This document shows positions 9,914-20,468 of a stretch of DNA of 64,000 nucleotides, piece by piece. The translations under genes and the position numbers were made by a program. The notes beneath the pieces are model-generated. The model saw nothing but the letters and a program-made list of their open reading frames with translations, was not told the origin of the DNA and made no database searches. Within the stretch, counting starts at the first letter, position 1. Every line of letters begins with the position of its first letter. Origin of the DNA: Thozetella sp. PMI_491 (Eukaryota > Ascomycota > Sordariomycetes > Chaetosphaeriales > Chaetosphaeriaceae); the NCBI GenBank assembly GCA_021432635.1, contig MU270027.1, forward strand, positions 434,001 through 498,000, given 5' to 3'.

Positions 9914-11720
9914 GGTGATGGGACTGTTAGGCTAAGGGGTTCTTTCTGGCGTGAACCATCGGTTGAGGCTCATCAAGCTCGGGGGAGGAGGCGACTGCGA
10001 CAGGTGCATCACCGGCGAGGTAGACGTGGTAGATGTTGCGCCAGTAGCAGGAGAGAGTGGCATGATCGGGAGGGAAGATCGATGGTCACCAGGAGCTGGT
10101 CAGCCTGATTAAAAAAAAAATCCCAAGCTCTGCTTGGAAATCTCTGGGAGCTCTGGGATGGCAGAGACAGGCCACATGGCGCGATGGCAGACACACCCTG
10201 CCGCTTTGGGTCCGTGACAAGGGGTGCTCTACGCGCTAAAGTGGGTGCATTTGGGGGGGAAATATGCAAGTGACCCGCCTCTAATTGTCTGCTGGGACGC
10301 CCGGCTGCCACGGGGCTAAAGTCCCTAAAAGCCGGCCCACTAGGTGACTGGGCTCTAAAATTTGCCGGACCTGGTCCCAAGGGTCTCGGGTTTGGTCTAC
10401 GAAATACAGTTTAACTGCCTGCTGCCTCCGCCCCCCCACGCAAGGGGATAGGGCAGCCAAGGCAGGCAAGGACCTTTACCTACGAAGTAGGTAGGCAGGC
10501 TATCTGAAGAACTCCAGCAGCGCTTGGCATCACGTGTGGAGAAGAAGCATCGGGGGGTCGAAAGGCATCGAAACAAATCAACAAATATCAAAACAAAATG
10601 CTCCAAGGGTATTGGCTGTGCCGCGAGCCGATGTGTTTTTTGTTGGGTGCATTCAGCCCGTCGCTCCGTCTGCCCCAGAGAATGTTCTGGTACGAGGCGG
10701 CCATTGGAGCAGTCCGAGCAGTCCGGGCGGTCCGGAGGCCAGGCTGTACTTCGTAATTATCGATAATAATTTGACCGGGATCGTAAAAAGGGGCGGCTTT
10801 ACCGTTGACTCTTTGGTGGAGCATTATGTAGGTACCCCGTAAGGTAAACACGCACCAGCCACAGTAGCCTGGCGCAATCAGGGCATTGCTACTTTCTGAG
10901 GCCAACACCAGCAGCCATGGGGATGATGCCAGGGCGGATTTTAGATTCGTATTGTTGCGCTGTATACTCCGTACAGCTGAACTTAGTCCCACCATCGCTC
11001 TTTCTCCAAGCATCTAGGGTACCCTAGTTCTGATGTTGTTGTTTTTTCTTGATTTTTATTTAGGCTGTTAAATCCACGTTGGTGTACGTATGAATGCACA
11101 GAATTTCATGTGACCCAGATGGTTCTGGTGAATAGAAGAACAAGGCTCCGGATTCAGACAGACAGGAGGCTGGCTGGACAGGAATGGAAAGTCGGTCCCT
11201 TTGTGCTGGCTGCCTTGCTGGCTGTGGCCTCGAGATCCGTTCTAGGCACTGTGGGGTCGCTGCCTGCTGGAAGGCGAGGGCTGGTCTGTGCCTCTCGACC
11301 AACGAAGACCAACGACCAACGAGGGAACCTTCCCCACCCCCTCTCAAGGCACCACCGCCCCGCCACCTGCAAACCTCGATCTCACTCCAGCAAACCGGCG
11401 AGTGAATCACTGAGCGGAAAACGCCATAAATTCGTCAGATCCCTCATCTCGCAACCCAACACACTTCCGAATCATCAATATCTGGCTCCTTGATCCGGCG
11501 TGATTGGCCATCGTCTCGGAAACTCGATCCAGCTCAGGTATTTTAACCCCCGTCCCGGCGCTCGGCCCGCTCTCGGTTGTTCCGTTGGAACCATGGCCTC
11601 TCCACCACCAACCAACAGCATCCCTTCGCACGCAAGCCACCATTGTCCCAGTCTCGCTGACCCGTCGCTTTGCGCTCAATAGAACACATCGCCTCTTGCA
11701 TCACTGCACAGTCTGTCGCC
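9914..11720. other. Intergenic, SMP3 / SKP1 divergent region
   Basis: 1.8 kb without a gene I can support. It holds the promoters of SMP3 (left) and SKP1 (right). Visible items are an A-run near 10112-10120, a 6-bp-stem hairpin ACCTAC-gaa-GTAGGT near 10477, and one copy of TACTCCGTAC at 10965-10974. Short ORFs on both strands show no family resemblance. Confidence 0.4.
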
Positions 11721-12230
11721 ATGTCGGACACCAAGGCTACCCAGCAAGTCAAGCTCCAGAGCAACGACCAGGCGATCCTGACGGTCGATCGCGTCGTTGC
11801 GGAGCGCTCCATGCTCATCCGCAACTTGATCGAGGATCTGGGCGACGAGGCCGTGGCCACCCAGCCCATCCCCATCCCCAATGTCAACGAGGCGGTCCTG
11901 CGTAAGGTCGTCGAGTGGTGCGAGCACCACCGGAACGACCCCCAGCAGACCGGCGAGGACGATAACGACAACCGCAAGAAGACTACCGACATTGAGGAGT
12001 GGGACCAGAAGTTCATGCAGGTTGACCAGGAGATGCTCTTTGAGATCATTCTCGCCTCCAACTACCTCGACATCAAGGCTCTTCTTGATGTCGGCTGCAA
12101 GACCGTCGCCAACATGATCAAGGGCAAGTCACCCGAGGAGATCCGCAAGACCTTCAACATCACCAACGACTTCACCCCGGAGGAGGAGGAGCAGATCCGC
12201 CGCGAGAACGAGTGGGCTGAGGACCGCTAA
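11721..12230 (+). CDS. SKP1: SCF ubiquitin ligase adaptor Skp1 (SconC/SCON-3)
   Basis: Adaptor that links F-box proteins to cullin-1 in SCF ubiquitin ligases; in Neurospora and Aspergillus it is known from sulfur regulation (scon). It is 169 residues and intronless. The N-terminal BTB/POZ-like fold starts [21 protein letters not shown] variable acidic linker sits around residue 75. The C-terminal F-box binding region reads [20 protein letters not shown], with [20 protein letters not shown] and the typical end [17 protein letters not shown] longer frame opens upstream at 11670, but the family start is [12 protein letters not shown] at 11721. High-GC codon use is consistent with high expression. 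Confidence 0.95.
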   Translation: MSDTKATQQVKLQSNDQAILTVDRVVAERSMLIRNLIEDLGDEAVATQPIPIPNVNEAVLRKVVEWCEHHRNDPQQTGEDDNDNRKKTTDIEEWDQKFMQVDQEMLFEIILASNYLDIKALLDVGCKTVANMIKGKSPEEIRKTFNITNDFTPEEEEQIRRENEWAEDR

Positions 12231-13408
12231 GCGACCTCGTCTCTTCTCTTTCCCCAGGTGTGCTATCGCGTCAGGTCGAGCATATGCTTCCTCCTCATTT
12301 TTGTTATTACAAACAACCACGATACCGCGGCGTTTTGAGGTTCCGCGACTTGCCTTCCGGTTTGCGTAGGTTCATGGACATACCATGGAACTAATCGGGG
12401 TTCACTAGGGGCTTTCCAGCCACCCCGCGGAGGGTCATGGAGGAGGGAGGGCGCCAGCGGGTTAGAGCTCAAGGAGGGGCAGCGATGGCGAGGCATGCAG
12501 AAAAAGTGTCTCGCTATAGACATGATTGGTGTTGCATCGATTAGCTATCCATAAGATGACTTCGCTCCCTCCCAAGCTTGTCTTCCTATTCCGTGTTCCC
12601 CAAGCAGCCGCAAGGGAGATTCTCGTGCTGCAAATTATCCGGTGAGCTGCGTGTTCTTGCAGTTGTGGGACACCACAACTTTCGCCTCGTCCGTCAGCGT
12701 GCCACCCTCATTTGCTGGTCCTGCTTGTTGGACGCGCCTTTGGTTATGCGGGCTGCACCAGAAGTGCAATACAAGCCCATCTATGCATCTGTCTCCGCAA
12801 ATACCAGCCCGCCGAGGCAGGTCGGCCCTGCAGGCCAACGCATGTTTTACCTTAACTTGTTGGTAGATCCTAGAGGACAAGTGCGCGCCGTCAGCCGGCT
12901 TGTTATGGCCACGCCAGAGGAGAGATGGCATCTGGACCTGTCCAGCGTGAGAGATCAACGCTCAGGAATAGCACTTCACACCCGCGGAGAATAGGCGAAT
13001 GGAATATATTCTGAGCGCCTGCCGCATGCCCTGAATCCCTTCAAAGCCGCGACCCCACTCAGACTCCATGTCACACGACAGCTGCAAGAATGTGGGCAAC
13101 AAGAGAACCCGAACCAAGCAAAAGCCTTGTCCGAAAGGTGCATCGCTGTGCATCTCATTCCTTTTTCCCTGGCCCTAGAATGCAATAGAGACAAACTCCG
13201 GGAATCCATGACCTAACGAGACCGTCCGTCCAGCTGCCAACAGCTTCTAGCTCGACCACGCCCAGCCGTGCGCTCTCCCCTGCGCCCCCTCTTCGACCTC
13301 CCAAGCCATGCTCTTTTCCCTGATTGCATCGCGGCTGTTCCGCCCTTCTAGATATCGTAGTCCGTCGGGTGTCGCAAGCAGAGCGTGGTTGGATCTTGAG
13401 GAGAGAGT
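12231..13408. other. Intergenic, SKP1 / eL39 convergent region
   Basis: About 1.2 kb between two convergent stops, so it should hold both 3' ends. ORFs such as 12578-12994 (+) lack family resemblance or a good coding pattern. No repeat or RNA gene seen. Confidence 0.35.
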
Positions 13409-13848
13409 CTAGAGACCGAGACGGGTCTTGCGCCAGTGCCTCCGCTTGGCGTTGTACCTAATTCATCCAGTCAGCCCCATTGCATGCGGTGCATAGAGAC
13501 TCCGACCTTGAGGAGCGTGGCTCCTCTTCAGGTCATTGTCAGGGTATCGCGGGATCGTACCTGATGGTGTTACCGGTCCTGAGGCGAATCCATTGGGGGA
13601 TCGGGCGGTTCTGCTTCTGCGCCTTGGCAAGCTTCTGCTTGATACGGAAAGTCTTTTGGCTCTGCGGGACACACTATCAGCCTTGGTTCTTCCCTCGTGT
13701 CGGCGCCCCGAAATCGAGAGCGTCTGTCTCGTCCCCGCTTCTGCCTGCAAGCCGGCCGTGCAGGCGATTCGCAGCTTGAAGGGAAAACGAGACGTCTTTG
13801 GCTCTAGAGCAGATCTGCAGGTCAAGGGCTGTCGTCACATACCGGCAT
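13409..13848 (-). CDS. rpl39: 60S ribosomal protein eL39
   Basis: Very small basic protein lining the exit tunnel of the 60S subunit. It is missed by simple ORF scans because it is split into three exons: 13848-13843 (ATG CCG only), 13661-13561 and 13457-13409. They join to 51 residues, exactly the family length. Exon 2 encodes [20 protein letters not shown] and [14 protein letters not shown]. Exon 3 encodes [15 protein letters not shown]. Introns of 181 and 103 bp start GTATGTG and GTACGAT. Every part of the fold and rRNA-binding surface is present. It is divergent from ARL1 with about 650 bp between starts. Confidence 0.95.
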
Positions 13849-14502
13849 TTTGACTGTTGGTCGCGATTCCGAGTCGTGGTGTGATTTTGGTAACTTTCCT
13901 GGTGAAGACGGAATTGAGAATTGTGTGGGTTGAAAATCTAGGGTCGATTTGGTGGAGTGGAGAGAGTGTGGCAGCTGCTCATCACGTGAGAAGCAAAGCC
14001 TCTGTGGCTTGCCCGGCGAGATTGAATCGTGGCTCAACCCGATGGGACAACTCCCCCACCCCTGCTACTGGAGGTTCGGCTGCCAATCATTTGCCAAGTG
14101 ACCCAACGCAACCCCTGCCTGGCCTGTCGGAGCCAGCGGCAGAATTCTAGCAGCAGCCAAGGCAAGCGGCCACCCTGAACCCTCTCATTGAATGAACGGA
14201 ACCCAGCATCGGCCGCATGTTTTTTATTAGTCGACGGGCTACTTTTTTTTTTCCTTTCTCTTGGGGAAATCAACCTGCCGGGCGAGCACGTCCTTCTCGT
14301 GAACCTCTTGTCGATAACTCCCAGGCCTCGGGCCGTTTCACCTACCTGCACCTTCTTGCGACTCGCCGCCCAGTGATTCGTCCATCTCGGGCCTGACACG
14401 TTCCGGCGCATTTGTCAACTCCCGACAACGACTCTTACCCGAACATCCACTGCAGACCGCACACGACATCAGGCCTCCTCTGGAGCCGCATCACTACACA
14501 AC
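13849..14502. promoter_or_regulatory. Divergent promoter region, eL39 / ARL1
   Basis: 654 bp shared upstream region for a ribosomal protein gene and ARL1. It contains a T-rich tract near 14240-14260 and several pyrimidine-rich patches towards the ARL1 side. No repeats or additional genes seen. Confidence 0.45.
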
Positions 14503-15332
14503 ATGGGTCAGAGTGTGTCCTGGCTGTCTGGCCTCATTTGGGCCAAGAAAGAGATCCGGATCCTGATTCTGGGCTTGGTAGGTCGGCGCGGAGCTCTCCA
14601 CATCTCCCTCCCCCCTTTGCTTCTCGTGTCTCGTGCCCCCCTTTCGCCTGCCAGTCCGGAAGCCCGACCCTAACCAAGGTTTTCTCCCCTCTTGTAGGAC
14701 AACGCGGGCAAGACGACACTGCTGTACAGACTCAAGGTGCGCTTCCCCCACTCCGTCTCGCGATGCGCGCCCAACGCATACTCACAAGCTCTTATGCTCC
14801 AGATCGGCGAGGTGGTGACCACGATACCGACCATCGGATTCAACGTCGAGTCGGTGACGTACAAGAACCTCAATTTTAACGTGTGGGATCTCGGCGGGCA
14901 GACGAGCATCCGGCCGTACTGGCGGTGTTATTACGCCAATACGGCGGCCGTTATCTTCGTCGTCGATTCTACCGATATCGAACGTCTGCAAACGGCCGCT
15001 GACGAGCTGGCCGCGATGCTGAACGAAGAGGAACTCAAGGACGCCTCCTTGCTCGTATTCGCCAACAAACAAGACCAGCCGGGTGCCAAAGGCGCCGGTG
15101 ACATCTCCCAGGCTCTGCGCCTCGGCGAGCTCCGGGATCGTAACTGGAGCATAATGGCGTGCTCGGCCGTCAGCGGAAGCGGTGTCAATGAGGGCATGGA
15201 TTGGCTGGTGGTAAGTCCCCAACCCAACGTCTCCGGTTGCGCGCGCGACCCGCGCGGGTGGCGCGGGCGGCCCGTCGCTTGGAAGAAGGCTAACCGACGC
15301 CTCACGTGTAGCAAACGGTGGCACAGGAGTAA
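14503..15332 (+). CDS. ARL1: ARF-like small GTPase Arl1
   Basis: Golgi small GTPase that recruits GRIP-domain golgins. Four exons: 14503-14577, 14698-14736, 14803-15210 and 15312-15332, giving 180 residues. Gly2 is available for N-myristoylation. The P-loop GLDNAGKT is at residues 24-31, the switch I Thr is T48, WDLGGQ at 66-71 carries the catalytic Gln71, NKQD is near 126, and CSAV binds the base. The segment [20 protein letters not shown] separates it from ARF1 and fits Arl1. Exon 2 is only 39 nt and the last exon codes just QTVAQE before the stop, so an intron-unaware frame truncates both ends. It shares the upstream region with eL39. Confidence 0.95.
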
Positions 15333-17904
15333 CGACTAAGATGAACATTTCTGGTTCCGGATCTGACGACGACGACAACGACGACCCATTTGTACAACAC
15401 AACATACACCTTTGTTCCCGCGTATCTTGGGTAGAATCAGAGGCGGTCCCTTCATGCTTTTCAGCCTTGGCGTTTTGAGGGGGCGGACCGGTTCTTGCGC
15501 TGGCCTTCTAGACCTGGCGAGTCTCGTAAACCGGGCATGCATCAGGGGTGGGAAATCTTCTGTCTGTCTGCATATACAGTCCTATACGATTTAATACAGC
15601 CGTTCTCGTCATCAGTACACCCGAGCTGGACGGAGGCAGGATGCTCCGATGCAGCGCAAACCTCAACGAATGGCGAACTTTCGCCGCTCAGGCCGCGAAC
15701 TATGTTGACGCAGTGAATGACAAGATAGATCCAGTAGATGCGCTGGTGCGACTCTCGCGCCCTGATGGGTAGCAGCCTCGCTTGGCCATGGAGCCTTGCT
15801 CCGCCAGACGCAGCGCATGTCCCCAGTCGTATAGATGGCATATCCCGATACGGAGCTTCATCGCAACTCCCTCGGAAGTCCTAGTCTAGAGATGCCCAAG
15901 GGGCTGTCCTTGGCTTTGCTTTGCTATCACAGCTAAAGCTCGACCTGTTCTGACCTCCTCTAATGTATTAGTCATGTTTCGCAACAACGTCCGTATTAGA
16001 GAGCTCTCGGGCTCAATGGACGATCCAAGTTCGCAAGCAAACTCAACGAAGCTACCAGAGGTATCACGGCATTTGAGGACGAAGCATGAAATATGTTCGG
16101 TCCGCCAATGAGTGCGTCTCGCTAGGGTCGACATTCCGCTTACGGTACGGCCGTAGCGGTCACCTTTAGAGTCAACATAAACTAAAGGGGAGAACACGCT
16201 GGTTCCGCGTGTCTCTTCGTCTCTTGAATCCAATAGCCTACTTACCTTCCGGCATGCCGGTCTGCTCTCTCCCTCCTCCTGCACGCCAATTGGAGGCATC
16301 GGCGTCCAGGAAGCTCTCAGATCCCCAGGACAAAGATCCCTCTGCGACCGGTGGGGAGGTTCACTCTCAACTGAAACGTTGAGAGCTATTTCGTCAAATT
16401 CGGGCAAGTTGCCTTCTCCCTCTCGCACCTGGTGCCAGGGGTTGAACCCTCGGTCGATCCTGTGCTCCGGTCTCGTGTCTTCTCCTCCTCTGACACGCAC
16501 CGCCTCCGTCTTAGCGCGAACTGCCAACCTCAACCCGTTCTAGCTTGACGAAGCCGTGTCTATCAGTAGCAAACCTGGGCGTCTACCAACTGTTGACTCA
16601 CCGGCGGGTCAACCCTGCTGCCTCTCCGAACAGCAACGGCCAATGTATTCGGCGAGCTCGCGCCAGTTGACTATGTTTGGTCTGCAGCAGATGTTGAGCC
16701 GCAACCCCAGATAGCAGGATGGCTTCCTCCAGAGTGCCGCCAGCCTCCTGAGCGCCAATGTTGCAGATACCAGCGAGCGGACCTACGAGATGTTTTCCAA
16801 GGTCGACACAGATCTTGACAGCTGAATCTAGAGGGAGGCGAAGAGGTTTGTAATATAAGGGGTGTCCTAAAAAGAATGAGCTGGCCATCCCCGCACTGTA
16901 GACTGGCTTAGTCCACAGGCACGCGCCCCATCGTAGGGAGATCGGCGTGGGAGAAATAGAAAACGTAGGATCTCGACTCACGCAGGGACACAGGGCGCCA
17001 TGCTGTATCAAAACTTTGAGTCGATAAATGCATGCTGCGCCAAACCTCCGACCCGCTCGTCGCCGGCACACGATCACACGTAGAGGCGGAGGCCCTTGGA
17101 TGTGGATTCCAAAGGGCTGGAAAGTTACGAGAACCAAATAAAACATGCTACATAGCTGACGCCTAGGTAAGTTGGTTTCAGCCGACCCTGGGTGGCACAA
17201 GTGGATGAATCTATCGTTGAATGCATATTCGAATTGCGAGGATAGTTCCGTGTGAAGAGGTAAGTCGAGGTGAATCCAGGCTAGCCCCTTAGACCTTGGG
17301 ATATCCAGGGTCTTTCTGCAAACTCCCGTTCGTTACCAAACGCCTGGCCGCCCCACGGTCAGTACTAGTGTCCTGCATTCGCGGCACCCAATGAAATGGT
17401 GTGCCACTGTAGTAGCTCCTCTCTTCTACGCGTGATCACTTGATATACGGACGACAGGCACCCTTTTTCTGGACATCCCGTAGCAGCGAGCCTGCCGTCG
17501 AAGAGTCACGTCACATCGGAACAGCAAGAGGCAGAGCTAGAAACAAAACCCAAATCGGGCCACGCCCCTTCGACCAGGGCAGTTGGCATTGGTATCGACA
17601 AGGCTAAAGTACGTGCTCACAGTTGAAGTAAAAAGGACATCAATTCATGCTGTACGGACCCCACGAACACCACCCCTGTGTCTACTCCACGCTATGCCCC
17701 CGGTTGTCTCAATGCGCTGATCTCCCCACTCGAGCTGCTGGAACTGCGACTGTGGCTACCCCGAGTGCGGGCCCACGCCGCCTTCATGATGGCCACCTGG
17801 ACCATGCGCCGGGGGATGCAAAGGCACAGGCAGGACTTGACGACGCACATTGCCCATCGAGGATGGTGGCGCAGGACATAGCCGCCGCACGTCTTTTGCG
17901 TCTT
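15333..17904. other. Intergenic block with a weak spliced-looking locus
   Basis: 2.6 kb between the ARL1 stop and the CYSTM-like gene stop. The only structure I see is the minus-strand series of ORF segments bounded by good splice donors at 16.2-17.2 kb, listed separately. No tRNA, transposon or tandem repeat recognised. Confidence 0.35.
16250..17147 (-). other. Possible unassigned multi-exon transcript
   Basis: Three open minus-strand segments, each ended by a strong donor-like site. The first begins at an ATG near 17147 (MFYLVLVTFQPFGIHIQ) and reads up to GTGAGT near 16981. The second starts after CTACAG near 16898 (SSFFLGHPLYYKPLRLPLDS, later GPLAGICNIGAQEAGGTLEE) and ends at GTGAGT at 16601. 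The third, beginning near 16531 (LAVRAKTEAVRVRGGE), ends at GTAAGT near 16248. Phases of segments two and three can be joined without a stop. The final exon was not found. I recognise no family, and the third segment has odd composition for a protein. It may be a decayed gene, a noncoding transcript, or chance. Confidence 0.2.
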
Positions 17905-18546
17905 CTAGCAGCAGCACTTGCAGCACTCGTAGCAGCAGCACGCCTCGAGCGCACAGCAGGCACAGCAGCACGCCTCTGTAGCACGACGAAATGTTAGTAC
18001 CGGTGACGCAAGGCTGGGTAGGGTCGATATGCAGGCGGTATGTGGGCGTCGATCCCGGGGGCGGGAATCGACGATGTCACCGTTGGGGTATAGGGCATGT
18101 ATGTGTGTGTGTGCAAGCGAGGCGCAAAGAAGGGGGTTCACGTACCCGCTGCATCATCACCGCCGCGGAGGGACATTTCTGGCTGGGCGCGCTGGAAGGA
18201 GACGACGTTAGCATCGCGGAGGTCACAAAATTGCAACCGCGGGCTTGGCGCATGGTTGCAGCGTCGATCGATCTCGCATCATTAGACCCCTAAAAGGGCC
18301 AATGATGCGGCGACCGGTCGTGCAACGTCCCTCCGGGGACCCGGGATCGGTCGATGGTGCAAAATCGCTTTTGCCATCGCCCGTTTCCCGGCTTGGCGCG
18401 CACCGCTTGGGTGCCGTGCCAAGAGAGCCAAGGATCGGATATAGATGCCAAGGATTCCCACTTACGGGCTGCTCGGTCGTGGTCTGCTGCTCCGGCACGA
18501 CGGCGGCCGGGGCCGGCTCACGGGGCATCTGCTCGGCGGTAGTCAT
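17905..18546 (-). CDS. CYSTM-like small cysteine-tail protein
   Basis: Three exons (18546-18466, 18191-18146 and 17975-17905) join to 65 residues. Residues 1-42 are polar and rich in Pro, Gln, Thr and Glu, beginning MTTAEQMPREPAPAAVVPEQ. Residues 43-65 hold 13 cysteines in 23 positions, in CCC/CC clusters separated by Ala, Leu, Tyr and Lys. This layout, a disordered polar head and a cysteine-packed hydrophobic C-terminus, is that of the cysteine-rich transmembrane module (CYSTM) proteins, which are tail-associated membrane proteins linked to stress tolerance in eukaryotes. Donors are GTAAGTG and GTACGTG, and both junctions keep phase. The first intron is long for this window (274 bp). CYSTM assignment is by architecture, not alignment. 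A metallothionein-like role is possible, but the spacing is not CXC-dominated. Confidence 0.6.
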
Positions 18547-20436
18547 TTTGAGGGGATCCGGGGCGAGAAGCGGTGGTGTATCGTGACAGGGCAGGTAGGT
18601 ACTGAGTGTATGCTTTGCAGGAGAGGAATGTTAACTAAAGAGAAGGAGGGAGGGGGGAGCGAGGAGGACCCATGTGGCCGAGCGACGCAAATAAGAGGGA
18701 GCTCGGGTGTGGGCTGCTGAGGCGCATGAGACGGCAAAGGACCCTGAATTGCCCCGTAACAGGGCGCTCCTGCCCATCATCCACCCCCCCTGCAGAACTT
18801 TACCTCTTCTTCAGTAAGGCCTAACGAGACAAGCTGGGGAATGCGAGCACACGGATGGCCGGCGGTGGGCACGTGGCGGGGCGGTGGCTTCTGCATTGGG
18901 AGCCACGAAACCGCGTCCGCTCTCCCCCCAGGCCAACAATCCTGCTACGGTATGTAGCAACGCATGCCCCATCCACTGCGCCTACGCAGTCTCTTGGAGC
19001 ACCGCCACTGAACAGCGCCGGACGTACATACGAAGCCACCCGGCATCATGATCATGTCTGGAACTGGAAATGGCCTTCCTACTCCGGAGTATTGGAAATG
19101 CCCCATGCGTTGCCCGGAGGTCTCTGCCAGGCCAACTAATGTGCTCAGCTTGGGCCTTCAGCGCCGGCCCCGTTGCCCCCGGGTGTTGGCACCTGGTCTC
19201 ACATCATCGTCGGCGGCCCGGGCAATCTCTCTTATCGGGAGAGCAGAGCTTCCGTTCAGCTGGCGCCTCGTGAGAAAGGAGCCGCCAACACTAGCCTCAT
19301 CTAGGTTATATCTCGACCCAAGGGCAGTCACACAGGGAGGGCTAGCTTGTGGGCCAAGATGCACGAGCGGGCGCGCTGTCAGTCGTGGGGGCTGGACGAG
19401 TTGAATTGCTAAAGGCCATTGACCCAGCCGGTCTGCCGCCTGGCGGCCGACTAGCGCGATGGAGGGACATGACCACGGTGGGTGACACCATCTCTTGCCA
19501 GTCCGTTGATGACCGTGCAAAAAGGACGGGCCGGGTCCGTGGTCTCGGAATCCCAGGCACTATGGTGCTTGCTTTGTCCACTACGCGCCGGCCGCGGCCT
19601 CCACTATTCTGTTCTGCTTGTAGCAGGAGCGGGTGGGCTGGGCAGTATGGCGAGCGCGGCCCTCCCTCATGCTCAGTGGTGAGATGGAGGCCCTCGCGCG
19701 TAGCCCCATCCGTGAGGGATGTTGTGCCGGTCGCCGTGGCTACTTTCCTCCGAGCCTAGCCGTAGTCCGCGGATGAGTGAGGGGATTGAGGTCCCGAGGT
19801 CCTCGACACCGCGGGAGTTGTGTGGAGCTAGCGTCAGCTGAAGACCAGAATGCTCCTAGGGCGTTCCCAGCAACTTGGGATGGGAACGTCCCGAGTCCGC
19901 ATTCTTCAGCCACCTCCAGACGGCAAAAGCAACGGGTCGGCTGAGGATGGGCCACGCACTCGAAGGACAGCGCAGTACGTCAGCATCCTTCGTCGGCCGT
20001 CGCGTCGTAGGTAGTACAGTACTGCACTGCACAGTGCCTCCGTCCCGGTCCCGTCCTAACGACCCTCCACTAGAAGCTTGGGACGGGTATTTGGTTCGAT
20101 CGAGTTATCTCGCTGCCTACGGGAGTCCTCGTCGCATCGCCCAATCTGCCGGCTCGTATTAGACTTTACCGCGAAGGTAAGGTTTGCCATTAGCGATTGG
20201 TGGACTGAGAAGGGGTGTTACCAGAATAGCAACACCCACCAAACTGCACCTTTGACCGGCGCCTTCCCCACACACGAATCCACACAATCCACACGGATTC
20301 CCTTGGGATCCAATCCAGGTAACGGCCGCACTTTCGATGCAACGGGCGGCGGCTCTCGTCTAGATTTGACGTGACCGGCAGACAAGATCATTTGAACAAA
20401 CTGACACGAGCAAGACCGATCTTTGTCCAGAGGATT

Positions 20437-20468
20437 CCCGCCAGGGCCAACACCCGCCAGGGCCAACA
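20437..20468. repeat. 16-bp tandem duplication
   Basis: Unit CCCGCCAGGGCCAACA occurs twice head to tail without mismatch. Intergenic; no function assigned. Confidence 0.85.

Noticed and set aside
15641-15772. 43-residue ATG frame with helix-like composition after ARL1
   Set aside because: Plausible amino acid mix but too short, in a position expected for the ARL1 3' UTR, and without conservation evidence.
16433-16455. GGGGTTGAACCC, T-loop-like palindrome
   Set aside because: No surrounding cloverleaf; it is a short palindrome inside a candidate exon.
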